DNA of 64,000 bases from Thelonectria olida. Taxonomy: Eukaryota; Ascomycota; Sordariomycetes; Hypocreales; Nectriaceae. The notes below the pieces were generated by a model that was not told the origin of the DNA, did not search any database, and saw nothing but the letters and a program-made list of their open reading frames with translations. Where the stretch lies: NCBI GenBank assembly GCA_020736575.1, contig JAGPYM010000005.1, forward strand, positions 1,054,001-1,118,000, in the 5' to 3' direction. Below, piece by piece: positions 22,101-33,712 of this stretch. Numbering within the stretch: the stretch's first letter is position 1; every line of letters begins with the position of its first letter. The translations under genes were made by a program, and so were the position numbers.

Positions 22101-22213
22101 GGAGGTAGAGAGGAGGGGTGGTCCGGCGTCATGGCCGAGCCGTCCTCGATGAAGCCGCCTAGATTTGGGTCTTGGAGCCCAAACAGGCTATTCGCATTGT
22201 CATGGTCGGCCAT
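19195..22213 (-). CDS. SREBP-type membrane-bound bHLH transcription factor
   Basis: Two exons (21347-22213, 19195-21285) joined across a 61-bp GTAAGT...TAG intron give 985 residues. The bHLH starts near residue 228 with [17 protein letters not shown]; the Tyr after EKR, in place of the usual Arg, is the diagnostic mark of SREBPs. The long fungal-type loop and a leucine-rich second helix follow ([16 protein letters not shown]). Two hydrophobic segments, about 432-448 and 490-510, form the membrane hairpin expected for an ER-anchored precursor that is released by cleavage. A Gln-rich linker precedes the first span, and a long conserved C-terminal domain follows. The N-terminus is Pro/Ser-rich and acidic, fitting an activation domain. 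In other fungi such factors control ergosterol synthesis and low-oxygen and iron responses; the same role here is inference. The length matches known filamentous fungal SREBPs of about 1000 residues. Confidence 0.93.
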
Positions 22214-24741
22214 GTCAGAGAAGCGCCGGCCAGCTATGGCAGGCCCAGGACCATGCAGCGATGGGCTGATGGATGGATGGGCACCTCGGAGGGACCCAGT
22301 CGTTGGGGTGACCCCGAGGCCGTCACGGTGAGAGACGGCGTGAGGTAGGATGGGATTTGGATCGAGGGAGCGAGCAAGTGGCGTGTGAGCCTGGGTGAGC
22401 CTGTCTGAGGTGAGCCTATGGTGTCTCTCTCTCCCGCTCCCTGGCCTCGCTCACTGGCTCTCACGCAAGCACACAATCTCAGTCTCTGCTCACTATTCTT
22501 CCAGTGAGCTTGTTCGCTATCGCCGCGCGTGGTGTGTCGCTGGGGCGGCGCAGTCTCGGATCGATCTCAGACCTGGGCTCCCAAGTTACAGGCGCTGAGC
22601 GAGGGGAAAGAGTGCGATGGTGAGGTGGGATCGACCGATGCGGATGCGGCCGAACGTTCGATAGAAGGCCAGGGGCTAGGGCAAAGGAATCGCAAGTTAG
22701 AAAATATGGTCTGACTGAGCCTCGGGGATAGAGAACGATTTGGTTGCTTTGAGTTGGGAATAGGGGTGATAGAGGGAGACTGACGAGCGTGCAGGGAATT
22801 CGATTTGAGGAGAGTGGACGAGGACGGGCGGAAAATCGTACGATTGAACCCGGACATCAGCCCAGGCAAGTTCTGCACTGGGCCAAGCCAATTCAGTGCG
22901 TGTTCCCCACTGTTTCCACTGGAGGGTGGCCCTGGGTGGGCGTTGGGGGGCGTTGGTTGTTTACAGTGCGTGGTGGTGTGGGATCAACTATCCAAACTGT
23001 CTTAGACGGTGTCTCATTCGTTATTCTTGGCCTGGCCACTGCGTCAATAGCTTCCGCCGCCCCAACAGACGTCGGGAGTACTTCCGCCCACAGTCGATTT
23101 CCACAGTGCCTCTGACCTCCATTACCGTCGCCCGCGCTGGCGTCATGCAAACAATGCCCCGCGGACGCCGGGAGCGACGCTGAATGGCGTGGATCGTGCA
23201 ATAGAGGGTCCCAATCGACGCACTCCCAACTTCTTGGGTGGGCTGTTGAATGTTGATTGATGCAGCGTCTGCAGCTGTAGCCCGTTCGGGACGTCATGGC
23301 GCTGCACCGTGTGCGTGCCTGAGACAGGCGGCTGTGCACTGTATGTAGCTTTACTTTTTGCGCTCCATTTCCCTCCGCTGGCTCCGGCGGTCCGTGTGGC
23401 CAGGACGCAATTCGACTGTGCGAGTCCAGCCGTTCAGCGAACCAAATGGACGTATTTCCTTCAACATTGACGCCCCTACCAATCAAGGCAAGCCCGGACT
23501 TTAGCTTCTCCATTCTTGTTCCGCACTGGCAAACACGTCTGCTTTCGTCAATGCACACAGGAAGCAGAGAGACGATGCCACACAAACAATCAACTTGTTA
23601 CCAACGGAGCGGCCTCGAGCCCTCTTTGTCTCGGGCGGCCACGAGGGTTCCAAGGCTCAATTGCCCCTGGTACTGGGTTCACCACCAAGCAAGGTTCCAT
23701 TACGTACGGTCCAGAACCCCCATCGAACACCACCACCTTGGTATTCAAGCCACAGAAGGCATCGGATCTTTGAACTTTCAGCTGTCCAAATGCCTGCCGC
23801 CATCCGCGCCCTTCCCGTCTTAGTTTTCGGTGGCTTATTGGAGACTTTGGAAAATCCATTCTCTACGAAGTACTGTTGGCCACGATGCCGACCCAGTGAC
23901 CCAGGATGACACGGGAGGGAATCTGTACTGTCGGTATCGAGTACACAGCCAAGAACCCAGATGTCTTGGTCCCGAAAGGATGCATTGATGCGTCTGATGG
24001 ATGGGTCGGAGGGTCTCCCACGCGTCGCGCACGCTCTCCCGAGCTCCGGGTTCTTCCTCGTTCCCGCAGCCGTCACGACTTCTTTACCAACCAAGCTGGG
24101 AAGTGGTCAGCTCTTTGTCGATGCAACCTCTTACCAATTAAATGCTTATCCATACGAAAATGCTTTCGTACATTGAAATTCGGAGGAACCGTTCAGGCCA
24201 GGTCAGATCCCCCGCGGCCGCTGCGGGAGCTTGTGAGGTCCACGATGCCCCGGCATTGAACCCAGGTGTAGTTACATCGGACAATTCCAGGGCTGCAAGG
24301 CGCATACTACGTGGTAGCTCCGGAGCAGGCTCAAGATAATCCTGGAACGCTAATCACACAACGCCGGTGCACTCAAGATCGCAAATATCGAATAGAAAAT
24401 TAGAATGTGGTATTTGTCGCGGACTCGAAACCGCACCTGTCACGGTCGGGTAAGAAGATGGAAGGTAAGATACGGGTGTACAAATACGCTAAGAACCCTC
24501 ATTCCTTCATCATCTTTCATCTTCATCTCTTCTTGTTCCCCCGTCAACCTAATCCAGGCCCAATGGTATAACGCAACAATTTCCCTCAGGGAATCCAAGA
24601 AATAAAACAATAGGAGATCCAGGCCATGGCGACATGATGGTGGCTTTGCGACAAGGCAAGCCATTCTGATATCTAAAGAAAATCGGGCAAAAGAACCGAC
24701 ACGAAATAAATATTTGTTTTTATATCCACACCGTGGACGGC
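22214..24741. other. Intergenic region upstream of the SREBP gene
   Basis: About 2.5 kb without a supported gene between two genes on the same strand. It should contain the SREBP promoter and perhaps a long leader, plus the 3' UTR of the gene at 24742. The stretch at 22265-22285 has short tggatgga repeats. Open frames on either strand are short and lack domain signals. Confidence 0.45.
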
Positions 24742-26235
24742 TTACCACACCTCGTCCTCGCTCTTGACCATGGCCAAGGTCGGGGTCTTGGGCACCATCT
24801 TCCTCATTCGCTTCCGGTCTTGCTTGGTCACGAGTGAAGGTGTCATGGGCACGCAAGGAGTGAAGGGTTGATAAGGTGAGTAGGGTACTGCAGTGGCCGT
24901 GAAAGGAGTCATGCCACCTCCGGGGGACAGAGGTCCTCTCCTTTCAAACACCGTCTGCTTGGTGGTCTGGGTATTGGTGGTAGGCGACATCATGGCAGGC
25001 TCATAAGCACGTAGGGGCAAGCTACCTCCAGTGCGCACCGCCGAAGGATTGTTCCGGTTGAACGTCTGGCCTGGCTTGGGTGACGCCGGCAGAGTGGGGA
25101 AGCGGGAGCCAGGTTTTGGAGACCCTGGGAGGCCGACCAGCGCTGACTGGGAATGTTCTGAAGTGGCCGACACTGGTTCCATGTCGGTCGGTGCTTGCGA
25201 GACATTGCGACTGTGGGATTGGGTTCGATTAACACCTGGCTGCTGGAAGCCCATGCGCTCATCGATGCTCAGGTTGCTCTCGGGCGAAACGTCAGCCGGT
25301 GTTGGCTGAGTCCGGGAGGCGCCAAAGCTAACATGAGATTGAGGCATGGGGGGAGGAGGAGGGGCAGCGGGCGCATAGTGACGGGGAGGGATGGCGCTCA
25401 TCTCTTGTGACTCGTGACGAGGAAAGGTTGCAGATTGAGGAGTCATGATGGGAGATGAAATGCTGACAGCCTTCATGGCCTTCTTCCTGCCTGGGGATCG
25501 GAGAGCTGACAGAAGCGAGGAAGTCCTCGACTGCGTCTTCTCTTCATCGCGGAGATTCAGGCCGGCTGGCTTATACCTCTCTTTCTTGGACATGGACAAG
25601 GCAGGCGACTTGAGGGACTGGGCCTGGTGGGTGGGAGTTGGTAGAACAGGTGCATCATAGGCGACGCCTCGCTTCTTGGCGTCCTCATGCTCAAGCACGT
25701 GCCTGTACATGTCCTCAAGCTGAGACTGGGCCATGTTTCTATCTTCTGCAACTCGGTTCTGGTCGACGAACGGGTTCACTCCTGGGGCTCCAAGTGAGGA
25801 AACGGGCGATGGTGAGATCCACGGGCTAGGCGTAACGGGTGTCTTTAAACCGTCGTAGTTTTGGGCGTTGAGGTTATTGGTGACGATGTTCAATGAGGCG
25901 AACTCGGGTGGGTTTTGAGGAACAGGATCCGGGTTGATAATATCCTTTTTGGTGGGTACAGCGAAGTCGGCTTCTTCGTTGCCGTTGGTCAAGTGATCAC
26001 GGCGTGTTCTCTGGAGAGATACGAGGAGGATGGCGACCAGCACCAAAGATACAGCGTATGCTCCAACGAGGCCACCGATTTGCGCAGGGAGGTAAGACTT
26101 GTCGGACAGAGGAAGACCGGAGATGGGTTTGTCGGTAGATCGAGGGTCAAGCTCGGAAGATTGAGCACAAGTAAGGAATGTCAGAGACACAATTAGAGTA
26201 GATAGTGTTGGGAGATGGCGACGCTCAGACGGCAT
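24742..26235 (-). CDS. Uncharacterised single-span membrane protein with a disordered tail
   Basis: An intronless frame of 497 residues. Residues 1-26 form a signal peptide (LIVSLTFLTCAQS), followed by a short extracellular stretch of about 25 residues and one membrane span at about 52-74 (IGGLVGAYAVSLVLVAILLV). The remaining 420 residues would be cytosolic and look disordered: Ser/Pro/Thr-rich, with a PPPPPM run, repeated SP and TP sites and basic patches. The C-terminus is more ordered in composition (VPMTPSLVTKQDRKRMRKM...). The shape suggests a type I plasma-membrane or septal protein with a phosphorylated tail, as in fungal cell-wall sensors, but the ectodomain is too short for a WSC sensor and no known family was recognised. 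The start is the only ATG giving the signal peptide. Confidence 0.8.
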   Translation of the reverse strand: MPSERRHLPTLSTLIVSLTFLTCAQSSELDPRSTDKPISGLPLSDKSYLPAQIGGLVGAYAVSLVLVAILLVSLQRTRRDHLTNGNEEADFAVPTKKDIINPDPVPQNPPEFASLNIVTNNLNAQNYDGLKTPVTPSPWISPSPVSSLGAPGVNPFVDQNRVAEDRNMAQSQLEDMYRHVLEHEDAKKRGVAYDAPVLPTPTHQAQSLKSPALSMSKKERYKPAGLNLRDEEKTQSRTSSLLSALRSPGRKKAMKAVSISSPIMTPQSATFPRHESQEMSAIPPRHYAPAAPPPPPMPQSHVSFGASRTQPTPADVSPESNLSIDERMGFQQPGVNRTQSHSRNVSQAPTDMEPVSATSEHSQSALVGLPGSPKPGSRFPTLPASPKPGQTFNRNNPSAVRTGGSLPLRAYEPAMMSPTTNTQTTKQTVFERRGPLSPGGGMTPFTATAVPYSPYQPFTPCVPMTPSLVTKQDRKRMRKMVPKTPTLAMVKSEDEVW

Positions 26236-28367
26236 GATGTCGACGGAAGGGTTGGCGAGAGGCGGCGTTTCTTATGAAGGAAGCAATCGTGGGGATGCGA
26301 CCTCCTGAATGACGGGACGAAACATGATTGACACGGGACGGAACATGCGGCAAAGCCGTTAGGTATATACCGGTTGGTGATGGTGGTGTTTAGCCGCTGA
26401 GGTCGAACCCCGAGAGCCAGAGCTGGCGCCGGCCCCATGGAGCTCGTCGAATGGCGGGACTTGCATGAGGCAGCTAGGAATAGATGCATGGATTCAGTGC
26501 CATGGTCAGTGTGATATGCGATGCGGGCGTGATGAAAATTGGTGTTTATCGGCCGTGATTGGCTGCTTGGACTTCAATTAAGCGCCGGCCATGGATGGAC
26601 GTTCACCAACGCCTCTGTGATTGGAGATCTGCGGGGCGTACCAACCACCGTCCCCATCTTTGGCGATGGCCACTTTCACACTTTGACAGACAGTCTGGGC
26701 TCGAGCTGTGTGTTGGCTGTCCGCCATTTGAGAATTCGTGTTGGCGGGTTGGTTACCATCATTTGATGAGTTGGATCTGCAATTCAAAGGATGAATGTCT
26801 CATCTAGAGGTCTGTCTGCGTGCTCACCCCACTGACACACGAAGTACATACTCGTCATGGACTTGATGTCTCAAGGACCATGGCCCAACCATGTGCCCAA
26901 CGGAATGCTCAGAGCCGTGACATAGCATGCCACATGATGAGGGGTTGGGCCAAGACCCGTTGTGATTACCAGAGTGGCGGGATCCCGGGTTCCCTTTACT
27001 GAGGCCATGGTTGGTTGCGAATTGTGATGGGGCGCCAAATCATGAGGGCGATGTTCCTGAATCCACCACACCAGACCAACGTTAATGCCTCTTCTACATA
27101 TTCGTGTCTTCCCCTTTTGAATGTGTCTTCAGCACAGGGTATTTCACTAACTATTCCAATGGGCTTGTGAGAGGTTCTCGGATCCAATCCTCTACAGAGT
27201 ACAGCATCGTTCCTTGTGTTGCCCAAGATGCTCACCAAAAGAACCAATCTCGATCGCCCGCCTTCCAAGCCAAATCACACAAACACTCCCAGTGACATCC
27301 CCTTGTATGTGATGCCCTCGACTATCACGGCCCTTGAAAGTGGCGTATAGCCCTTCAGCCTTATTGCTTTGGTCGGCGTCTATTTCTAGCCGAAGTGGAA
27401 TGATCAAAATCACCCCTGCCCACGGTTGGTTTCTTCACCGTCTCAGTGCTGTTGTCACTGCCGCCGCCCGAAGCGAGTCCATACGACAATGGTCATCTCG
27501 CTGCACAACACCGCTCGCACCACGCCACAAACTTGGTAATCAATTTCGGCCCTGCATCGAGCCGCTGGATATTCGTTTGCCAGACCATAGCTCGCCAAAG
27601 TAGTAGCACCCGGCGTGTCGTGAAACCCTGAGATGTCAGTCCTGTGTTTGCTACCGCTGGCGGGCATGCGGGTGACGGCGCCATTGGGGAGCTAAACTAA
27701 CGCGTGAAATGAACGTCTAGACCGATGTGACGAGAGTGATAGTGACAATGCTCTTAGAGTTAATTCGTGCAGTCTTATGGTGACAGTGATTGCCAAGAAT
27801 TACGGCATCTTGATCCGCCGAGTCCGATACCACCTTAGCACTGGTCGTTGACTCGATATCATAGCCCAAGCTAAGATGAATTCTCAGGAATCCATCCCAG
27901 AGACAGATGGACGGAATGAGCGATGGTATTGCAGAGAGTATCCGCCATAATCTTAAGAGACTGAAATCGATTCGTGACAAGCAGGGACTCCATCAAGTCA
28001 TGCCTAGTGGTCCATGACTAGTAGAAACCAAGTATCCGCTCATGATGATTGAGTAATTCCTTCACGGCACTGAGCTGCTCCTTACCCTAGATCTTGGGCG
28101 AGCCCAAATGGCCCGCCCCCACCATCACTCTGGGGTAATGGACCACGTGACTTCGCGAAGCCATCTCTGACGCGTGGGTATCATCCTTCTCAGACCGTGT
28201 TAGGACGTCGTGAATGCCTGGCTTGGATTTGCTGTGCTAGATAACAAGCCGGTACTACTCTTTCCGAATGAACGAAGAAAATAACACCAATACTCGACAA
28301 TCAATTCAATGACGATATCCTCTCCGACCAAGCGAATCCAACGCGTCGACTCGTCCGCGATCCCACT
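26236..28367. other. Divergent intergenic region
   Basis: About 2.1 kb between the membrane-protein gene and the helicase gene. It holds both promoters. No supported gene, RNA or repeat was seen. Confidence 0.45.
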
Positions 28368-31292
28368 ATGTCAACATCTAACCCCGAAGATCCGCTTCTG
28401 CGATCGCTGAATCAGGCACAATGCCGTGCTGTCACGTCTCCGTCCAATACTGTTGCTATCCTCGCCGGACCAGGAAGCGGCAAAACGCATACTCTCACCT
28501 CACGCGTAGTGTGGCTGATTCAACGAGTTCAATACCGCCCTAGCGATGTCATTGTCGCGACCTTTACCGTCAAAGCTGCCCGAGAGATGAAGGAGCGTAT
28601 TGGGAGGGCACTGGGTGAAGAATTCGAGAAGAAAATTGTTCTCGGAACTTTCCATTCAATTTCTCGCCGGTACTTGGCCACGTACGGAAAGCAGATCGGC
28701 CTGGACCCCAAGTTCGGCATTGCCGATGACGGAGATTCCAAGGCAATCATTCAGAGAATCTGCAAACGACTCGACCTGAACATAGAACCCTCGGTTGCCA
28801 AGTCCTGGATCAGCAAGAAAAAGGCCAAGGGCTCTAGTGGCGCCCAATTGTCAAAGAGCAAGAAACACAAAGAGAACCCTGCACTCCAGACATGTTACGA
28901 CGCATATCAAGAGCAACTCGCCCGTTCAAACTTGTTGGACTATGATGATCTTCTGGTGAAATGTGTCGAACTATTAAGAGAGTACCCTCATTGTGTCTCA
29001 AATGTGCAGGCGGTGCTCATTGACGAGTACCAGGACACGAACGGCATCCAGTATGAGCTAATGCGACTTTTTGCTCAAGCAAATCAACGCATTACTATTG
29101 TGGGCGACCCTGATCAAAGCATTTATGGTTGGCGTTCTGCAGAGATTAGGAATCTTTATCGTTTACTACGAGATTATCCGAACACCGACGAAGTCTCTCT
29201 CGAGGAGAACTACCGATCCTCCCAATCAATCCTCAACGTTTCGCTCCAGGTCATTCAACAAGACAAGAAAAGATACCAGAAAGTCCTCTTACCAGTCCAT
29301 ACCAAGGGCGCGCGACCAGTTTTGAGGACATTGAGGAGCGCTGCGGCAGAGGGTGAGTGGATTGTGCAGGAGCTGAAACGAACTGTCATGATGTTTGGCG
29401 AAATGCTTAAATTCGAAGACGTTGCAATCCTTTTGAGATCAGCCGCACTATCGAGACACATCGAGTCAGCACTGGGAAAAGCAGGGGTGGCATATCGAAT
29501 GATAGGAGGCCACAAATTCTACGACCGAAAAGAGATCAAAATTCTGCTGGATTACTTGCGAGTGGTGTATCAACCCGACAACAACGACGCACTGGCCCGG
29601 ATCATCAATGTCCCTCGCCGGGGTATCGGAGAGGCCACGATCAAGTCTCTGCTAGAAGAAGCGGAGCAGGCCAACATAAGCCTCTGGGCTCTGCTGTGGA
29701 AGCATTGCAGAGGAGGTCGAAAAGCAAGCACCAACATTCGACCCAAAATGGAGCAGAAGCTCAACACGGAGCTCTTAAGGATTGTCTCAAATCTCAGAAA
29801 CCAAGCAGACGCAATCACCCAAAGCAGCCCAGTGACCCTCGTCAATCTTGTCGAGCAGCTGGCCAGTCAACTGAACTTCAAGAAGTATTTGGAGGACGAG
29901 TATGAGGAGGAGCATGAGCAGAGATGGGCTAACGTACAAGAGCTTGTCAATTTGACGAGGGATTTCATGCGTGACTTTGGGGCGTCGGAAGAGGATGCTC
30001 TCCCCGAAATCGAGAATCTCGAACAGGTCAAGGAAGTTTCCATGCTTGGACGGTTCCTGTCAAATGTGGCACTGGCGTCAGATGCCCAAAAGGATGATGC
30101 GACACAGGACAAGAAATCCTTGGTTACCATCTCGACGATCCATGCCGCCAAAGGCCTCGAGTGGCCGGTTGTCTTTGTGCCCTCTGTTTACACGGGCTCA
30201 ATCCCCCACTCAAGAGCCGAAGATACTGACGAGGAAAGACGGCTCCTTTACGTGGCCATGACTCGAGCTAAAGCACTTTTGAACCTCAGCTGTCCACTTT
30301 ACGGGTCACAGGGGACGAGCTCGAAAGTTGAGCTCTCTCCTTTTGTGTCGCCATTTGCCTCGACTGCTTTCGCGAAGAAGGGACCTTCTTTTGACAGAGG
30401 AGTAGTTGAGAGCGCAGCCAAGATTTTGGGAAGAGACGCACCAAGCGAAAAGGCTATATTTGCTAAACTGCCACCCATGTTTTCTCCTGAAGACGACGCC
30501 TTTCCGGAAGACCCCTTTGATCGAAAGGACCAAGACGGAGAAGATGACTCTGGCCGACATTACTCCCGCGCACCGAAACGACAACGAACATCCTTACCAA
30601 CCGAATCCCATGAGGCCTTGGAAGAGAGACCGTGGCAGCGAGAGTATGCAACAACTATGGAGCAGTCCTCTGGATTTACTGTTGCTTCGTTGCCTGGATT
30701 CATGTCAGCTGGAGCTCACAAAGTCGCCATTGATGCAGCAGCAGCCGAGGCTGCCGCAAGGGCACCACCGAAAGTTCAAGCGAGGAAAGGAACGACAAAG
30801 CGCGGAAGTGATCAGAGGAGTATGCTTAATTTTGTGACACAGCGATCCCACTCAAGCGAGAGACAACCGGAAAGCAAACCCGCGCCAACCAGGAACATCT
30901 CTGCTCCATTGCAACACCAACGCCCATTTCCGACGCCTCGACTCGAGCAGCCAAAAGCACACATTGATCCCGAGCTAGCGAAGCATAAGCTCGGCACATC
31001 GAGACCTCTCCCGAAACCGAGCTTCCCGAAAGTAAATGACAGTGGGCCAAAGAAGCCCTATGCTTGCTTTTCCAGCTCACCACCACGCCCATCTTCAAGG
31101 GACGAGGAGAAGAAGGATGACGAAGAACCGAAAGTGCCTTTGGACCGACCGGCTAGTATTTTCCATTCGACTACGTTCACAGCCGTCAGACCTAGGCGGC
31201 CAGTGGGCCTTGGGCCTCCGCCAGGCATGGAGAGATTGCGCAAACCGTTCAAACCTCTGACGATTAATCGACCAAAAGGTCCATCTGCGTAA
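28368..31292 (+). CDS. Srs2/UvrD-type superfamily 1 DNA helicase
   Basis: An intronless frame of 974 residues. All superfamily 1A motifs are visible in order: the Q motif LNQAQCRAV (14-22), Walker A AGPGSGKT (33-40), motif II LIDEYQDTNG, motif III GDPDQSIYGWR, motif IV LEENYRSS, motif V TIHAAKGLEWPVVF and motif VI RLLYVAMTRAK. This set with 3'-5' polarity is typical of UvrD, PcrA and Srs2. The helicase core ends near residue 640; the remaining 330 residues are disordered and basic, as in yeast Srs2, where the tail binds Rad51 and SUMO-PCNA. The predicted role is nuclear: removing Rad51 filaments and limiting unwanted recombination. A peptide VSPFASTAFAKKG follows the core. No recognisable PCNA or SUMO motif could be placed with confidence. 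An upstream ATG at 28310 is out of frame and was not used. Confidence 0.93.
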   Translation: MSTSNPEDPLLRSLNQAQCRAVTSPSNTVAILAGPGSGKTHTLTSRVVWLIQRVQYRPSDVIVATFTVKAAREMKERIGRALGEEFEKKIVLGTFHSISRRYLATYGKQIGLDPKFGIADDGDSKAIIQRICKRLDLNIEPSVAKSWISKKKAKGSSGAQLSKSKKHKENPALQTCYDAYQEQLARSNLLDYDDLLVKCVELLREYPHCVSNVQAVLIDEYQDTNGIQYELMRLFAQANQRITIVGDPDQSIYGWRSAEIRNLYRLLRDYPNTDEVSLEENYRSSQSILNVSLQVIQQDKKRYQKVLLPVHTKGARPVLRTLRSAAAEGEWIVQELKRTVMMFGEMLKFEDVAILLRSAALSRHIESALGKAGVAYRMIGGHKFYDRKEIKILLDYLRVVYQPDNNDALARIINVPRRGIGEATIKSLLEEAEQANISLWALLWKHCRGGRKASTNIRPKMEQKLNTELLRIVSNLRNQADAITQSSPVTLVNLVEQLASQLNFKKYLEDEYEEEHEQRWANVQELVNLTRDFMRDFGASEEDALPEIENLEQVKEVSMLGRFLSNVALASDAQKDDATQDKKSLVTISTIHAAKGLEWPVVFVPSVYTGSIPHSRAEDTDEERRLLYVAMTRAKALLNLSCPLYGSQGTSSKVELSPFVSPFASTAFAKKGPSFDRGVVESAAKILGRDAPSEKAIFAKLPPMFSPEDDAFPEDPFDRKDQDGEDDSGRHYSRAPKRQRTSLPTESHEALEERPWQREYATTMEQSSGFTVASLPGFMSAGAHKVAIDAAAAEAAARAPPKVQARKGTTKRGSDQRSMLNFVTQRSHSSERQPESKPAPTRNISAPLQHQRPFPTPRLEQPKAHIDPELAKHKLGTSRPLPKPSFPKVNDSGPKKPYACFSSSPPRPSSRDEEKKDDEEPKVPLDRPASIFHSTTFTAVRPRRPVGLGPPPGMERLRKPFKPLTINRPKGPSA

Positions 31293-31600
31293 TAGAAAGT
31301 CAAGAGGTGGGAGAGTTTGGGGCTTTGATGACGTTGGGCGTTATGGTTGGTGGTGGTCATGCTCAAGCCTAACGGGTTACCATAATGTCTCGCTGCGATT
31401 ACCTGTCCCCAACTCGCCTCGATAATGTGTATATAATGACAAAATGTCCTTTATGATTATGAAACTTCAATCAACTCAGCCCTAACCTCAGTCCTGACCT
31501 CATACCTCAGCTCACTCCTGCCCTCACGAATTCAGAGTTCTGAATTGGCACATTTCATCATTTGAGGCTTTGAATACTTCCCAAGCCACTCACCCAAACC
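31293..31600. other. Intergenic, leader of the small mitochondrial-type gene
   Basis: About 310 bp with no gene. It contains a short degenerate series of cctca-type repeats around 31480-31530 ahead of the ATG at 31601. Confidence 0.45.
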
Positions 31601-31858
31601 ATGTCTCCCCTCTTCGCCCGGATCACCTCTCCTGTTGCGCAGACTATGCGCCGCGCCAACTTTTCAACTGCGAAGCCACTTCTGACTGCCGGTGCGGCTC
31701 ATGTCACCTCTGCGACCTCGAAATGGAGATGGAGTAATCTCTCCGCCCGAACACGCCGCTACGTTGTCGTCGGCCTTGCCGTTGGTACTTGCGTCGACAC
31801 TTATGTCTTCTACAACTATTGGCCTCGAATCTTTGGACCTGAGAAATTGCATGATTGA
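31601..31858 (+). CDS. Small probable mitochondrial membrane protein
   Basis: Eighty-five residues in one exon with a good ATG context (cccaaaccatgt). Residues 1-45 are rich in Arg, Ser, Thr and Ala and nearly free of acid (ARITSPVAQTMRRANFS), as in a mitochondrial targeting sequence. One hydrophobic segment follows (YVVVGLAVGTCVDTYVFYNYW, near 53-73). The design, presequence plus a single span and a short tail, matches small accessory subunits of respiratory complexes, but no specific subunit was recognised. The composition, leader and size argue that this is a real gene rather than chance. Confidence 0.72.
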   Translation: MSPLFARITSPVAQTMRRANFSTAKPLLTAGAAHVTSATSKWRWSNLSARTRRYVVVGLAVGTCVDTYVFYNYWPRIFGPEKLHD

Positions 31859-32009
31859 GTTACTCTCAAGAACTAGTATGCGGAGGGGATGGTTTATGGC
31901 GCTTGTCGGAGAGGAGCTTGGATTGGAGATATGTGAAAGATGGAATATTTAGATCTGAAGTTGCTACTGAAGTCAAGCATGTACCATTATATCAACAAAA
32001 CTCGGATAC

Positions 32010-33712
32010 CTAATAAGAAGGGATCTTGAAGCCACTCTTCCTGAGGTTCTGGAACACACCATTCGGGTCGTATTTTTGGCTGGCTCCTTGGAGCTTGCCA
32101 ATTGCCTCCTCGCCGACGGTAGAAAGCGCATCTTGCTCGAGATGAGCATAGTTAAGGAACTTCCATTCCCTCAACACCCCAAGCTCCTTGGCATAAGCCT
32201 CGACATCTTCCATAAATGCCTTGAGCAATGGGAACGCGGCCTCTTCGTTCTCCTCGCCGTTTGCGGCCCAGGTAAGCAGAAACAAAATGCCAGAGCTGTC
32301 GTATCGCTCCAGGCCCATGACGTTTCCGCCAATACCCTTCTCGACTGCAGATAGGCTCACGGGCTGAAACATGGCTAGTGTGTTCAGGCCCGACTCGTCG
32401 CTGGGCATGAGCGACTCGAGCTCCTCGTTGAGAGCGTTGAACTTCTTGACAGCGTACTTCATGATGTCGGCATCATTTTCCCACGTGCTAGTAAACCAGA
32501 CGTTGCGAAAGCCCGACGGTTGCCCTGAGCCCAGAGCTTTTGTGACGGCGGACATCTTGTTGACTTCGGTAGTGTCTGCCGTCACGTTGATAGCATAATA
32601 GGCGTCAAAGGCAGCTGGCTTGATCTCTGCCTTGGTGTTCTCAATGGCAGCGTTGACGATTGTGCCACCTGCGGCCGGCACGTAAGCCCAGTAGACGATA
32701 GAGCTGCTGTTCTCATCCTTAGGGATGTTCTCGGTGAAGGTCACGAGCGCATCAATTACGCTGTCGCCCTCAGTCTGAGCATAGACAAGGTTGCCGCCCC
32801 AGATCACCGGATTGGACTTGTCCTCAAAGGCAATAGGGTACATGTCGATCCTCGTGATGATGGCGAAATTGCCACTGCCGCCCTTCATTGCCTGGAACAG
32901 GTCGGCATTGTGGCTATGGTTGGCATTGGCAATGGTCCCATCTGCGAGCACGATTTCATAATTAGCCACATTATCACAGCTAAAGCCGTGAGAAGCAGCG
33001 TGGAAGGAAATGCCACCGCCTGTATTAAAGCCACCAACGCCTACGGTCCCGGCGCGACCGCCTGCGACAGTCACGCCGAATGGGGAGAGAGTGTCGTAGA
33101 CGTCTTGCCAATGGCCACCGGGCTGGATCAAGGCTAGATTTCTCTCCTCGTCATATGTGGTCTGGTTAAAATATCCCATGTCAATCGTAACTCCGCACCT
33201 GGCGAGGTTAGTATCGATGGTATCTTGAGTTGAGAGGTAGAGCGTACTTGATTGCGTTGGAAAGAGCAAAAGAGCCGTGGCCGCCACCGCGTATGCCGAA
33301 CTCGCAGCTATGCATGCTTATGACTTTCATAATCGTTGATACATCCTCGATAGACTGGGGGAGAGCATAGCACTCGGAGGAGAGGGCAGCTGAGACGCTC
33401 CAGTATGACTCTTGGCGTTCTTGGTAGAGCTCTTGACCTGGGTAGACTATCTTGTCACCCAAGCCAGCGTTGGCGAGCTCAGTACACTAAAGACAGTGTT
33501 AACATCAAAACTCTGAGACCAAGGTGAGTGCGAGAGGGAAGATGCTAAGGCCATGCTTGCGTTGCACCAAGGGGCCGGTGGTGTAAGGGGATGAAGGCGA
33601 AGGATGTTAGTGTTTGGGATTGACGTACGCATGTGTTGCCAGTAGTGCCTACCGAAGCAGACTGAGCCAGTCCAACGACTGCAGATGCAGCGAGGTAAAG
33701 ATTGGACTTCAT
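32010..33712 (-). CDS. Secreted FAD-linked oxidase (BBE-like)
   Basis: Three exons (33629-33712, 33248-33486, 32010-33198) give 503 residues. The first exon encodes a signal peptide (LYLAASAVVGLAQSASV), so the enzyme is secreted or enters the secretory pathway. The FAD-binding PCMH domain has the covalent-flavin His in FGIRGGGHGSFA and the motif GRAGTVGVGGFNTGGGISF. SCDNVANYE supplies a Cys at the place where many family members make a second flavin bond. The C-terminus has the berberine-bridge piece NYAHLEQD and ends YDPNGVFQNLRKSGFKIPSY, where YDPxGVF is typical. Members oxidise sugars, oligosaccharides or secondary-metabolite intermediates with release of peroxide; the substrate here is unknown. 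No biosynthetic cluster surrounds it. Confidence 0.9.

Noticed and set aside
26400..26420. Possible tRNA T-loop on the minus strand (GGGGTTCGACC)
   Set aside because: The 3' half of the stem does not pair and there is no acceptor stem.
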